A stretch of DNA of 60,941 bases from Planctomycetaceae bacterium. GTDB taxonomy: Bacteria; Planctomycetota; Planctomycetia; Pirellulales; Pirellulaceae. The number at the start of each line of letters is the position of its first letter. Positions within the stretch are counted from its first letter, which is position 1. The notes under the pieces are model-generated. The model was not told the origin of the DNA. It did not search any database and saw only the letters and a program-made list of their open reading frames with translations. The DNA is taken from NCBI GenBank assembly GCA_015490875.1, contig WFWZ01000412.1:1-60941 (forward strand), read 5' to 3'. Of the stretch, positions 34,524-43,299 are shown one piece after another. Position numbers and translations under genes: made by a program.

Positions 34524-36680
34524 CTAGACGGCATTGGCGGGAACGTGCTGGGGAGCTTCATCGGCCGGCACGACTTCGTTGGCCGCAATCACTTCCCGTC
34601 GGCGCGGCGAGTACCAACCCGAGGCGACTTGGAGGGCGATAGCCATGTTCACCGCAACGAGGATGCCCCACGGCTCGGGAAAACGCCACAACTCGGCCAG
34701 CAGCCACGCAGCCAGACCGCTCCAGACAACATAGCCGCACTTGAAGACTCGACGTCGCAACGGATCGACTAACCGCCACCACCGAATCACCAACAGCAGC
34801 GATCCGAAGTAGACGAGGAAGGCGGCCAGCAGCGGCGTGCCGTCCACGTCGTACATCGTGGCGGGAATCCACAGTGTCGGAAAGTCTTCGATGCCCAAGT
34901 CGACTGCGCTCAGGTCGAACAGGAGCCAGTGAGAAAGCCCGAAGGCGGCAATTCCCAAGAGAAGTCCAGCAAAAAACTGCACGAAGCGACGCGGGCTGTC
35001 ATGCTCCACCTCGTGCTCCCAGCGTTTTTCCAAGAATAAGATCGCCCAACATCCCAGCGTGCTGACCCAGGTGGTCCAGACCATGGGAGCCCACCAGGCT
35101 GCCGACGCATAGTCGGCAGGCTCGGCGTGCACGAAGCTAACTGCCAACAGCGACAAGCCGGCGCAGATACCGGCTGCGAGCAACGCGCTAGTCAGGAAAC
35201 TGCTGGCTTTGGCTCCCCATGGCTGACTGGCCAGGAACCGGCGCACGGCTTCATCGCGTTGCCGAGCCAACAAGCGGCGCTTTTGAGGAGAAAGCCGTTG
35301 AGGCGGCGTCGGGTGTGGCCGAGCCACGACGGGCTGCCCCGAGTTTCCGGGAGTTGCCACGACCGGTGCAGCCGGAGCTGGAGCAGATCGGACCGGACGC
35401 CCGACGGCCGTGGCTGGTGCGGTCGGGGGAGCCGGTGTCGGTGCAAAACCGGGAAGCGACAATGAGCGGGCAATCACGTACATGACGCGGATCGTGCAAA
35501 GTATCAACACCGTCGGAACCAGCCACTCGGCGTTGAGGATCGCCAGAGCGATGGCTCCTGCCACGATCGCCACTCGCATCGGCTTGCCCATTTTCGAGGT
35601 GTACCACCACGTCCGAAAACGCTGCCACATTCCGGCAACCGCTTCGGCCATCGGATCGCTCGGCACGGGCTGAGCCACGGGTGTCGCCTCCACATAAGGT
35701 TTTTCCGGTGGAGGAGATGGTGGAGCCTTCTTCCAGGCGGCATCCGGAGTCCCCGAAGCTTCCTGCAGCGCCGCTGCCATCGAACGCACATCGGTGAATC
35801 GCTGGCGCGGATCTTTGTGGAGAGCTCGAGCCACCAAGGGGCGAAGGTCAGGAGGAAGCCGACTCAGGTCAGGTTCGGCCGTCAGATGCTTGAACAAGAT
35901 TTCTTGCACCGACTCGCCATTGAACGGGACGTCACCCGTCGCCATCTCATAAAGGATGACCCCAAGCGCGTAGATGTCGATCTCCTTACCGTATTCGCCC
36001 TTCCCGATTTCCGGGGCCATGTAGTGGATCGTTCCCACACTCTCGGTGTGCCCGTCGCGCCGGCTGCATGAGATGAACTTCGAGAGACCGTAGTCACCGA
36101 CTTTGACCGTTCCCAGATCGTCAAAGATATTGGCCGGCTTGAGATCGCGATGGACGATGCCGCAATCGTGCAGATGGGCGACTCCTTCGACGATGGCGGT
36201 GAACCATCGCACGAGTTCCTCTCGAGGCATCCCCTGCGGATAACGCTCGATGGCGTCTTTGAGGCTCTCCCCTTGGACGAACTCCATGACGATCCAGACG
36301 TCGCCCTGGTTGTCCTTGCGAATGTCGTAGATGGCAACGAGGTGAGGCGACTTGAGATTCAAACAGTGGCGGACTCCTCGCAATTCGATGTCGATGTTGC
36401 GTTGAACCCGCTTGAGCGCCACTTCCTTTCCGGCATCGCTGACCGCGTAATAGACCTCGCCGAAGCCGCCGATCCCCACGCCCCGCTTGATCGTATAGCC
36501 GGCCAAAGGCTGATCGCCGTTGGCGAACGAATACCGCATCCCAGGTCCCTTGGAAACGCCGGCCCCTTTTCGTGTCTCCGCAATCGTCCGCATCGATGCG
36601 GCTCCCTCTTCTTCCAGCGTAACGCTCGGCTCCGAGCCCTGTCCAGCAGCTTTCTCACGTTCGTCCCGCTGACCGTTCAT
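34524..36680 (-). CDS. Ser/Thr protein kinase with C-terminal multi-TM domain
   Basis: 718 residues; ATG 36680 overlaps the FHA gene stop as ATGA. The kinase domain is at about 55-315: VGIGGFGEVYYA, VALKRV, HRDLKPANIFDDL, DYG in place of DFG (VKVGDYGLSKF), GTIHYMAPE and DIYALGVILYEMA. A Pro-rich stretch follows, then a hydrophobic pair (about 375-410), another Pro/Ala linker, and five or six further spans to residue 690. The kinase is therefore cytoplasmic with a large membrane domain that may sense a signal. Catalytic residues are intact, so it should be active. Neighbours (FHA, ECF sigma) suggest a phosphorylation cascade to transcription. Confidence 0.93.
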   Translation of the reverse strand: MNGQRDEREKAAGQGSEPSVTLEEEGAASMRTIAETRKGAGVSKGPGMRYSFANGDQPLAGYTIKRGVGIGGFGEVYYAVSDAGKEVALKRVQRNIDIELRGVRHCLNLKSPHLVAIYDIRKDNQGDVWIVMEFVQGESLKDAIERYPQGMPREELVRWFTAIVEGVAHLHDCGIVHRDLKPANIFDDLGTVKVGDYGLSKFISCSRRDGHTESVGTIHYMAPEIGKGEYGKEIDIYALGVILYEMATGDVPFNGESVQEILFKHLTAEPDLSRLPPDLRPLVARALHKDPRQRFTDVRSMAAALQEASGTPDAAWKKAPPSPPPEKPYVEATPVAQPVPSDPMAEAVAGMWQRFRTWWYTSKMGKPMRVAIVAGAIALAILNAEWLVPTVLILCTIRVMYVIARSLSLPGFAPTPAPPTAPATAVGRPVRSAPAPAAPVVATPGNSGQPVVARPHPTPPQRLSPQKRRLLARQRDEAVRRFLASQPWGAKASSFLTSALLAAGICAGLSLLAVSFVHAEPADYASAAWWAPMVWTTWVSTLGCWAILFLEKRWEHEVEHDSPRRFVQFFAGLLLGIAAFGLSHWLLFDLSAVDLGIEDFPTLWIPATMYDVDGTPLLAAFLVYFGSLLLVIRWWRLVDPLRRRVFKCGYVVWSGLAAWLLAELWRFPEPWGILVAVNMAIALQVASGWYSPRRREVIAANEVVPADEAPQHVPANAV

Positions 36681-37381
36681 GAGAGAGCCTCCAGACTAAA
36701 TGAAAAGTCCCGGCCCACCACCCGAGAGGGGATCGGGAGCTGACAGGCCTCAACACATTCTATTCCGTTTACCTCGAAGGGAGCCGCAGCGCGACATCCA
36801 AGCCCCCTGTTTTTCCGAAACAGAACCACGTCGCTCCTCCAGTCCCGGCAGACGATGTGGTTGTGGGAGCTGCCGCCCAAGAGGCACGACTCACCCATCA
36901 GCACCACTCCGTCGACTCCCAGTAGCGTTTTATGCCGACTGAGGAACTCCAACCGCGCCGAGTTACTCAGGGCGTGAGGCTGACGAAACCGCAACGAGAC
37001 GCTCCGGCCCATGTCGATCCGAGAACCATCTTGGAGCAGCGTTGGCCCTTCTGCTGCCCGGCCGTCGACCCAGGTGGGCTCAAGAGGACGTATCACGTAG
37101 CGGCCTCCCAGCCGTTCCAAGATGGCGTGCTGGCGCGACAAGTCGCCGAGCAGCGGGATGGCGACCCGACTGCCCGGCACAGCTTGTCCCACCATCAAGA
37201 CGTCGTCCCGACAGACCAGATAGCCGCCGACGCCGTCCACCCAAAGCAAGAACCGATTCGCCGTGAGACCCGGCTGAGACATGATGGCACTCCCCGTCGC
37301 CGCGTCCCGGCTCGAGCCGACTCCCGACCGGCCGGCGGGCCAGAACCAGCGGGGAAAACGACTGACCCGGTCTCCCAGCAT
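36677..37381 (-). CDS. FHA-domain protein
   Basis: 234 residues; ATG 37381 is preceded by AGGAGG five bases away, which favours it over the internal ATG 37282. An N-terminal beta region (NRFLLWVDGVGGYLVCRDDV) leads into the FHA signature VAIPLLGDLSRQHAILER with the conserved Ser, Arg and His and then RYVIRPLEPTWVDGRA. A second beta-rich half (GVDGVVLMGESCLLGGSSHN) could be a partial repeat of the fold. FHA domains bind phosphothreonine, and the translationally coupled kinase downstream is the obvious partner. Confidence 0.82.
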   Translation of the reverse strand: MLGDRVSRFPRWFWPAGRSGVGSSRDAATGSAIMSQPGLTANRFLLWVDGVGGYLVCRDDVLMVGQAVPGSRVAIPLLGDLSRQHAILERLGGRYVIRPLEPTWVDGRAAEGPTLLQDGSRIDMGRSVSLRFRQPHALSNSARLEFLSRHKTLLGVDGVVLMGESCLLGGSSHNHIVCRDWRSDVVLFRKNRGLGCRAAAPFEVNGIECVEACQLPIPSRVVGRDFSFSLEALS

Positions 37382-37399
37382 GACCGCCTCCTCAGCCCT

Positions 37400-38218
37400 T
37401 CAAGGCTGCTCGGACGACGCCAGACGTTCTGCCGGCTTCCCTTCGAAATACCGCGTTACATCGTCGGTGATCGAGTCGAGTTGTTCCGACTTATCCCCCA
37501 CTGGGATTCGATCATACAACTCGACCTGCGTGTTGAGCATCCGCTCGGTCACATCCAGCCGCGTCGTGATGTCGTCGACGACTTCACGCGTCTGAGCCAA
37601 CTTGCTGTTGTCGAACTTGAACTCGCTCGCCGCCTCGGCCACGCGAATCATCTCCAAACGAGCTTCCAGATTCTCCACGTCGACTTCCAACTGCCGCTGC
37701 GCGGCCAGCATCTCCTCGACCTTGCGGCGAGCCGCATCGAGTTTGTTCGTCCGGATATCGACGATCTTTTGCAGCTTGGCCGTCGTCTGCTCCAGCGTCT
37801 TGTAGTGCTTGAACCGATTCGCCAGATCGGCCTTCACTTGCTCCGCGGTATAGGAGCGCCCTGCATACACGTAGTGCGTCGATCCGGACTCGAGATCGTC
37901 CCGCAACTGCAGGATCTCCCGCTGGTATTTCGCCAGAAGCTGCTGGTTACGTTCGACCTGCCGCTTCAGCTTGGCCACCTCAATCTCCTCCCGCACGATC
38001 TTCGTGCGGTTCTCCTCGATGACCGGCTCCAGTTTCGCAATCATGTGCCGAGCCCGTTTCAGTTCCCACTCGATCGGCACCATCGCCTTCGCGTCCGATT
38101 TGACTTCCGAAAAAGCCGTCGACGCGTAACTCCAAAGTCCGCCTCCAAACAACATGCTGCCCACCAGCATCGGGACAGCTACCAACAACGCTCCTGCCAA
38201 AAACAGCTTCTTGAACAT
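37400..38218 (-). CDS. Membrane-anchored coiled-coil protein, first gene of the kinase-ECF operon
   Basis: 272 residues, ATG 38218 with GAGGAGG. An N-terminal membrane segment (FLAGALLVAVPMLVGSMLFG) is followed by a nearly continuous coiled coil from about 48 to 235 (KLEPVIEENRTKIVREEIEV, LEQTTAKLQKIVDIRTNKLD, VENLEARLEMIRVAEAASEF), with one break around residues 110-130. No enzymatic motif. I recognise the general type as a conserved planctomycete family without known function. It probably forms a membrane-tethered scaffold for the FHA protein and kinase encoded next. Confidence 0.8.
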   Translation of the reverse strand: MFKKLFLAGALLVAVPMLVGSMLFGGGLWSYASTAFSEVKSDAKAMVPIEWELKRARHMIAKLEPVIEENRTKIVREEIEVAKLKRQVERNQQLLAKYQREILQLRDDLESGSTHYVYAGRSYTAEQVKADLANRFKHYKTLEQTTAKLQKIVDIRTNKLDAARRKVEEMLAAQRQLEVDVENLEARLEMIRVAEAASEFKFDNSKLAQTREVVDDITTRLDVTERMLNTQVELYDRIPVGDKSEQLDSITDDVTRYFEGKPAERLASSEQP

Positions 38219-38260
38219 GTGTCCACCTCCTCAAATCGAATCGACACGGCAACGGTTCTT

Positions 38261-38279
38261 CCGGCCTCATCCTGGCCGG
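38261..38279 (-). promoter_or_regulatory. Leader hairpin with an AGGATGA loop, CsrA-site-like
   Basis: On the transcribed strand CCGGCC and GGCCGG flank a seven-base loop AGGATGA. GGA exposed in a hairpin loop, ideally in an ARGGAUG context, is the hallmark of CsrA/RsmA sites. It lies in the 127-nt leader of the kinase-ECF operon, about 43 bases before the first ATG, and the ribosome site GAGGAGG supplies a second GGA. csrA is in this window. Confidence 0.4.
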
Positions 38280-38351
38280 CCCAGCTCTGCGAAACCTTTC
38301 GCTTCGAGGAAGTGTTCGGGCAGGACCTGAGAATCTTGGAAAAAGACTTCC

Positions 38352-38380
38352 GTTAGATCGACTGAGCCGTTTTGAGTCAA
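38352..38380 (-). promoter_or_regulatory. Promoter of the kinase-ECF operon
   Basis: On the minus strand TTGACT (38380-38375), 17 bp, TCTAAC (38357-38352). The predicted start near 38345 gives a leader of about 127 nt that contains the AGGATGA hairpin. Confidence 0.5.
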
Positions 38381-38463
38381 GGAACCGACCCCCGTAAGGC
38401 AGGAATCTGGATCACGGTGGCCGGATCGTTGGGCCGGATGGAATCCTTGTCGAAGCCGTCGTC

Positions 38464-39387
38464 TCAGGCTCTGCGGTCCAGCAGCCAGAGGCCGCCGACC
38501 GTCAGGGCCAGACCGGTCCACAGGGCTGGCGTGGGTGCTTCCCGAAAAAACCAGACGCCTGCCAATGCTGCCATGGCCGCCTGTGAACCGTTGATCGCGT
38601 TGATGTAGACCATGTGGGCCAATTGGTAGGCTCGGGTCAGCGCCAAGAACGCGAGCGCGTTGAAGAGTCCGGCGACCGCCATAGCGGTATACTCAGCGGA
38701 GGTGAAGGCGAAGGGGAGTTGCGGGCCGCTACGGGCTAGAGCGATCGCCGTCAGGGAGACGAGACCGACCAGCGAAACGACGAACATGGTCACGCTGACG
38801 GATGCCTGCCGTTGGACACCATACCGAATCACCACCGACAGCACCGAGTAGGCCGTCCCTGCGACGATCGCGGCGGTGACTCCCAAGATGGTTTTCGCCC
38901 ACGCGTACGGCTCCCACTTTACAGCCTCCTGCACCACGCTCCGATGCGCCGACTCGGCGCCCATTGACAAGACTCCCACGGCTGCCACCAAAAGCACGAC
39001 GGCGGTCAGCGTGCGCCGGCTCACAGGTTCCCCCAAGAGCCAACGGCCCATGGCGGTTCCGGAGACAATGATCGTGCCAAGCACCAGGGGAACGGAGAGC
39101 GCGATGCCAATGACGCCCAGGGCCCACTGGAACGCCACGTTGCCGAAGAAGTTGCCGACGAAGGCAGCCACGATGAGCCGCCCCAGGACGGTCCGCGACG
39201 GCCACACAGGGTGATTCCGGTGTGTTTGCCACCCCAGCACCACCAACGCTCCCAACAGCGTTGGAACCGACTTGACGGCACTCACCCAGATCGGATCGCA
39301 GTCGCTGATCGACCGCAAGGCCACGTTGGCCGCCGTGTAGCCCACGGCCGAAGCCAGTCCCAATACGGTTGCCCAAGAGCATCGCAC
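38464..39387 (-). CDS. EamA/DMT-superfamily transporter
   Basis: 307 residues, GTG start at 39387. Ten hydrophobic spans are visible in two EamA repeats, from VLGLASAVGYTAANVALRSI to LWTGLALTVGGLWLLDRRA. Repeat landmarks include PLVLGTIIVSGTAMGRWLLG and AINGSQAAMAALAGVWFF, where the motif before the last helices is typical of DMT proteins. It exports or exchanges a small metabolite; the substrate cannot be read from sequence. It stands alone between the HEAT-like gene and the kinase-ECF operon. Confidence 0.88.
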   Translation of the reverse strand: MRCSWATVLGLASAVGYTAANVALRSISDCDPIWVSAVKSVPTLLGALVVLGWQTHRNHPVWPSRTVLGRLIVAAFVGNFFGNVAFQWALGVIGIALSVPLVLGTIIVSGTAMGRWLLGEPVSRRTLTAVVLLVAAVGVLSMGAESAHRSVVQEAVKWEPYAWAKTILGVTAAIVAGTAYSVLSVVIRYGVQRQASVSVTMFVVSLVGLVSLTAIALARSGPQLPFAFTSAEYTAMAVAGLFNALAFLALTRAYQLAHMVYINAINGSQAAMAALAGVWFFREAPTPALWTGLALTVGGLWLLDRRA

Positions 39388-39425
39388 GGCTTGGCAGCGC
39401 GTTCCTTCCTAAGGTTCCAAGCCAG

Positions 39426-40688
39426 TCAACTCTTGCCGATCTTGGGATGGGCCTTTCGCCACTCGTGCCATTTCTTCAGAGCTTTCTCGCGTTCGACATC
39501 GTCCACGAAGAGGAGCGAATAACGACTGTAGACGGTCACCGTATCGGAACGGACGTGTTTGTAGCCGTAGTCTTCGAGCTTCTGTCCTGTCAGATGCACT
39601 GCGGCTCCAAGCACAACATCGCGCACCTGAATCCGAATGGGCTCCTTACGAATTCGGCCGTTGTGATGACTGGTAAACGCCCGACTGTCCGTCAAGTGTC
39701 GCTCGAGCAACGGCAAGTCCATGACATCGCCCTTTTTTGCTACCAGAAGGGCGGCTAAAGGCAAAGCGCTCAGTTGAGCGTCTTCGCTTTGCAGAATCTT
39801 CTTGGATACCTCGTAGGCGGCTTCGGTGCGCTGTTTGCGCGAGAGGATCTCCAGCACGTAATACGAGGCTCGCCCGCTGCTCCGTCCCAGCGCCCACGCA
39901 TCCAGGAGTTTCAGCATCAGGGGGTCCCGCAGCGAGGCGTCGGTCCCGGGGTACATCAGCAGCGAATAAAGATTGATGATGGGCGTATAGGCCTCGTTAT
40001 CATCCTTGAGGCACTGGTCGGATGACAGAAAAAGGAGTAGAGCTAGAAGCTCCTTATCTTGGCGGAAAACACCGGCGCGCATTTGGGTCATCTGGTTGGT
40101 TCGAGCTTCAGAAATCTTGCGGTTCAGTTGCTGAATCCAAGTGCCGGAATCCTCTTCGCTGACCGCAGCCGACAATAATTCACCGTCGCGGCGGAACATC
40201 TCGGCATAGAGCGTGCGGGCTGCCTGATGGTCGCCCACGATCGTACGGAAACGATCCCATCCCGGAGGAGGCTCGACGCGAGGGTCCCCTGCGATGAACG
40301 CCTTGAGTCTCGCTTCGAATCCCGAGTGCGCGATTTCCTGCAGCAGTGCCCAAGCACGCACCCGCACTTCCAAGTCGGCCGACTGCATGCCCTCTAACAA
40401 GGCCGGTCGAGCACTGGGCCCTATCGCGAGCAACTGGCGAGCCGCCGCTTCTCGTTCGCGGTACTCCGGAGCACCCAAGCGCTTCACCCACTTGCGTGCC
40501 TCGGTAGCCCTGTTTTCCGACGACGCATCCTTCGCAGCGGCGGGCTTGGTCGCCGCGATCTGGTCGCCGGACGTTGGACCGGCCGGTGGTGCGGCCATCG
40601 TGAGGCTCCCGATGGCCACGGCCAAGCCGGGTCCAAGCACCCACCCCCACCGCACTCGCCGTGATGTCCTACGATCGTTGCCAGCCAT
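39426..40688 (-). CDS. Secreted HEAT-repeat-like protein
   Basis: 420 residues, ATG 40688 with GAGGTGATCA. A Tat-like or Sec signal (RRVRWGWVLGPGLAVAIGSL then AAP) is followed by HEAT-type helices near 65-125 (KRLGAPEYREREAAARQLLA, LEVRVRAWALLQEIA) and more helical repeats to about 330. The C-terminal part contains a block (YSLLFVDDVEREKALKKWHE) known from planctomycete HEAT-like proteins. No catalytic motif; a scaffold role in the periplasm-like compartment is inferred. The phrase LTGQKLEDYGYKHV recalls related proteins but gives no function. Confidence 0.78.
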   Translation of the reverse strand: MAGNDRRTSRRVRWGWVLGPGLAVAIGSLTMAAPPAGPTSGDQIAATKPAAAKDASSENRATEARKWVKRLGAPEYREREAAARQLLAIGPSARPALLEGMQSADLEVRVRAWALLQEIAHSGFEARLKAFIAGDPRVEPPPGWDRFRTIVGDHQAARTLYAEMFRRDGELLSAAVSEEDSGTWIQQLNRKISEARTNQMTQMRAGVFRQDKELLALLLFLSSDQCLKDDNEAYTPIINLYSLLMYPGTDASLRDPLMLKLLDAWALGRSSGRASYYVLEILSRKQRTEAAYEVSKKILQSEDAQLSALPLAALLVAKKGDVMDLPLLERHLTDSRAFTSHHNGRIRKEPIRIQVRDVVLGAAVHLTGQKLEDYGYKHVRSDTVTVYSRYSLLFVDDVEREKALKKWHEWRKAHPKIGKS

Positions 40689-40795
40689 TGATCACCTCAG
40701 ACCTGCGCCCACTAAAAAACGCCGCCTCAAGACGCTCCCGACATTGTACCATGCCCCACCTGGCCTGCCCACGGCCGAGCCCTCCATCCAGACGG

Positions 40796-41257
40796 TCAGC
40801 TCGCAGACGACTGACGCTCTTCCATGGCCTGGATATACCGGCGAAGACGCTCGAGTTCGTCGGAAATATCCAAGAACCGGATCATGTTCTCGACTCGCTT
40901 GACCAGTTCTACTTTCTGAACCGGCTTGGAAAGAAAATCGTCCGTTCCCGCTTCCACGGCTCGTTCGATATCGCCTAACTCGTTCAGGGCCGTTACCATC
41001 AGAATCAAGATGTGGCGCGTCTTGGGGTCTTGTTTCAATTTCCGGCAGACTTCGAATCCGCTCAGTTTCGGCATCATCACATCCAGCAAGATGATGTCGG
41101 GCTGACAGGCCTCGACTTGCTGCAACGTCTCCTGGCCATCCGCGGCGAAACAGACCTCGTGCGGAAACCGAAGCTCGCTCAAGTAGGCTTCCAGCAACTC
41201 GCAGTTCGCCTCGTTGTCATCGGCAATCAGGATTCGCGTGGTTCGCCGTTCGGCCAT
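40796..41257 (-). CDS. Single-domain response regulator (CheY-like)
   Basis: 153 residues from ATG 41257; the frame to 41380 lies in the gap before glyA and is not needed. Receiver residues are all present: ILIADDNEAN (acidic pair), IILLDVMMPKLSG (phospho-Asp), MVTALNE (Thr) and FLSKPV (Lys). The C-terminal 25 residues form a short helix or coiled coil (SDELERLRRYIQAMEE). There is no output domain, so it acts by protein contact, as in PleD- or CheY-type single-domain regulators. It begins 32 bp after glyA on the same strand; co-transcription is likely. Confidence 0.93.
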   Translation of the reverse strand: MAERRTTRILIADDNEANCELLEAYLSELRFPHEVCFAADGQETLQQVEACQPDIILLDVMMPKLSGFEVCRKLKQDPKTRHILILMVTALNELGDIERAVEAGTDDFLSKPVQKVELVKRVENMIRFLDISDELERLRRYIQAMEERQSSAS

Positions 41258-41289
41258 GACTCGCTCGCCCTCTTCACGTTTCGTTTCCG

Positions 41290-42600
41290 TCAGCTTTGCT
41301 CCGCCGTACACGTCGATGGGGCATCCTCGCCAGTCTCCCACGAGTACCCCGGGGGAACGGGAGCGGGGAATTGGCGGCACATCTGCCGGACCTCTTCCCG
41401 GATCTGCTCATGCCGCCCTGCGTTTTCCGCGTCCCCGAGCGCTTCGAGTATCCACCGGCCGATCTGCCGCATCTCCGCCTCCTTCATGCCCCGCGTGGTC
41501 AACGCCGGCGTACCGATGCGGATCCCCGACGGGTCCATCGGCTTGCGCTCGTCGAACGGGATCATGTTCTTGTTTACCGTGATGCCGCATCGGTCGAGCA
41601 CCGTTTCGGCCAGCTTGCCTCCGATGCCCAAGGGAGTGACGTCGACGAGTACCAGATGGTTGTCGGTGCCCCCACTGACTAGCGCTAACCCCCCTTCGGC
41701 CAACACTTCGGCCAATGTCTGAGCATTGGCGATCGTTTGCTGAGCGTACTCGCGAAATGCTTCGCTGGATGCCTCATGGAAACAGACGGCCTTGGCGGCC
41801 ACGACGTGCATCAGCGGGCCGCCCTGCAGCCCCGGGAAGAGGCTCCGGTCAATTGCTCGCGCGTCGTCGCTGGAGCAAAAGACGAGGCCGCCTCGAGGCC
41901 CCCGCAGTGTCTTATGGGTCGTGCTCGTGACAAAATCGGCAACCGGCACCGGGTTGTGGTGGAGCCCCGCGGCGACCAGGCCCGCGTAGTGCGCCATGTC
42001 GACCATGAGCTTCGCCCCTACTTCGGCAGCGATCTCGGCGAACCGGTCATGAGGAATCTCCCGCGGATAGGCACTGGCTCCCGCCACGATCAGCTTCGGC
42101 CGATGCTCCCGCGCCAGCGCTGACACCTGGTCGAAGTCGATCCGGTGCGTCTGGCGATCGACTCCGTAGGGGATGAAGTGATAGAGCTTGCCCGAGATGT
42201 TGAGCTTCATGCCGTGCGTGAGGTGACCGCCGTGAGCCAAATCGAGCCCCAGCACAGTGTCACCCGGCTGGAGCACCGTGAAGTAGACCGTCATGTTGGC
42301 CTGCGAACCCGAGTGTGGTTGCACATTCGCATGCTCAGCCGAAAAGAGCTCGCACGCTCGCTGCCGCGCGAGCTCCTCCACGCGGTCGGCGTGCTCGCAT
42401 CCCCCGTAGTATCGCCGCCCGGGATACCCTTCCGCATACTTGTTCGTCAGAACGCTGCCCGTCGCCTCCATGACGGCCGAGCTCGTGTAGTTTTCGCTGG
42501 CGATCATCTCCAGGCCGTCTTGCTGGCGACGCATCTCCCCCTGGATGGCCTCCCAGACAGCCGGGTCGGTAACAGCTAGTGGATGGCGGTGCGACGGCAT
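41290..42600 (-). CDS. glyA: Serine hydroxymethyltransferase
   Basis: 436 residues from ATG 42600 (GGGAGG six bases upstream). Converts serine and tetrahydrofolate to glycine and 5,10-methylene-tetrahydrofolate, using PLP. Seen: [71 protein letters not shown] and the PLP-lysine motif [17 protein letters not shown]. Length is typical for bacterial GlyA (about 415) plus a 20-residue Pro/Glu-rich tail. csrA is upstream on the same strand with a 203-bp gap. Confidence 0.98.
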   Translation of the reverse strand: MPSHRHPLAVTDPAVWEAIQGEMRRQQDGLEMIASENYTSSAVMEATGSVLTNKYAEGYPGRRYYGGCEHADRVEELARQRACELFSAEHANVQPHSGSQANMTVYFTVLQPGDTVLGLDLAHGGHLTHGMKLNISGKLYHFIPYGVDRQTHRIDFDQVSALAREHRPKLIVAGASAYPREIPHDRFAEIAAEVGAKLMVDMAHYAGLVAAGLHHNPVPVADFVTSTTHKTLRGPRGGLVFCSSDDARAIDRSLFPGLQGGPLMHVVAAKAVCFHEASSEAFREYAQQTIANAQTLAEVLAEGGLALVSGGTDNHLVLVDVTPLGIGGKLAETVLDRCGITVNKNMIPFDERKPMDPSGIRIGTPALTTRGMKEAEMRQIGRWILEALGDAENAGRHEQIREEVRQMCRQFPAPVPPGYSWETGEDAPSTCTAEQS

Positions 42601-42803
42601 CACGGCCTCCCTGTCCCTCAGCGCAAAAAGAAACGGCACAGCAAGCCCCTACAGCGGAACTCACTATACCGAACCTATCTCGCGTCGCCTAGCGGCAGCC
42701 CCAAGGCGATATGATGCGCGACACTTCCGACAGACGGCACCAAGTCAAGACCAGCCAAGTGCCCCGACCGTCTCCCACCGATGCCCCTCAGCTACCGGAA
42801 GCC

Positions 42804-43022
42804 TCAGTCGTCGGCCGGTTCGTCCACATCCGACTCGGGCACCGCGATCTCGCCCTGCTCGACTCGCTTAATCGCCTCGTACACCTCGCGGCGGTGGATG
42901 GGAACGTCTTTCGGAGCCTCGAATCCGAGTCGCACCTTGTCCCGTCGAATTTCGACCACCGTCACAATGATCGAGTCATTGATGACGATGCTCTCGTCTT
43001 TCTTCCTCGATAAAACGAGCAT
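42804..43022 (-). CDS. csrA: Carbon storage regulator CsrA
   Basis: 72 residues from ATG 43022 with AAAGGAAAC upstream; the open frame extends further but homology starts at MLVLSRKKDESIVIND. The whole CsrA fold is present: ITVTV-like strand 3 (SIIVTVVEIRRDKVRLGFEA) and the RNA-contact segment APKDVPIHRREVYEAIKR. The Asp/Glu-rich C-terminus (PESDVDEPADD) is a little longer than in E. coli CsrA (61 residues). It binds GGA in RNA hairpin loops to control translation. A candidate target hairpin occurs in this window at 38261-38279. Confidence 0.97.
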   Translation of the reverse strand: MLVLSRKKDESIVINDSIIVTVVEIRRDKVRLGFEAPKDVPIHRREVYEAIKRVEQGEIAVPESDVDEPADD

Positions 43023-43146
43023 GGTGTTTCCTTTCCCACACATGCAACCTCGCCGATCCGCTTCTTGCCGGCGGACGCCTCGGGTGGACCTTCCACCCTC
43101 CTGTCGTGGCTCCCCGCGATCACTGTGACGCGTTGGGCTGCCTTCA

Positions 43147-43152
43147 ATTATA
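43147..43152 (-). promoter_or_regulatory. Consensus -10 box of csrA
   Basis: A perfect TATAAT on the minus strand (43152-43147). The -35 at 17 bp (CACTTG) is poor, so an activator or another sigma factor may help. Initiation near 43140 would give a leader of about 118 nt containing a GGTGGA-AGG-TCCACC hairpin upstream of the ribosome site. Confidence 0.45.
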
Positions 43153-43299
43153 CTTGGCCAGGCGAAAAACAAGTGCTCGCCCGCCGCTTTGCCCCCATGT
43201 TGACGAAAATCAACTACCGCTTTTGACGGTTACGCAGATTGGACGTCGGCGGTGCGGTTTTCCTGCCGGCCAGGCCGACCCTAGGAAGATCCCCCGAGC

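Noticed and set aside
42663..42668. TATAGT on the minus strand as -10 of glyA
   Set aside because: Position suits glyA but the -35 region is GC-rich and does not match; kept out as unproven.
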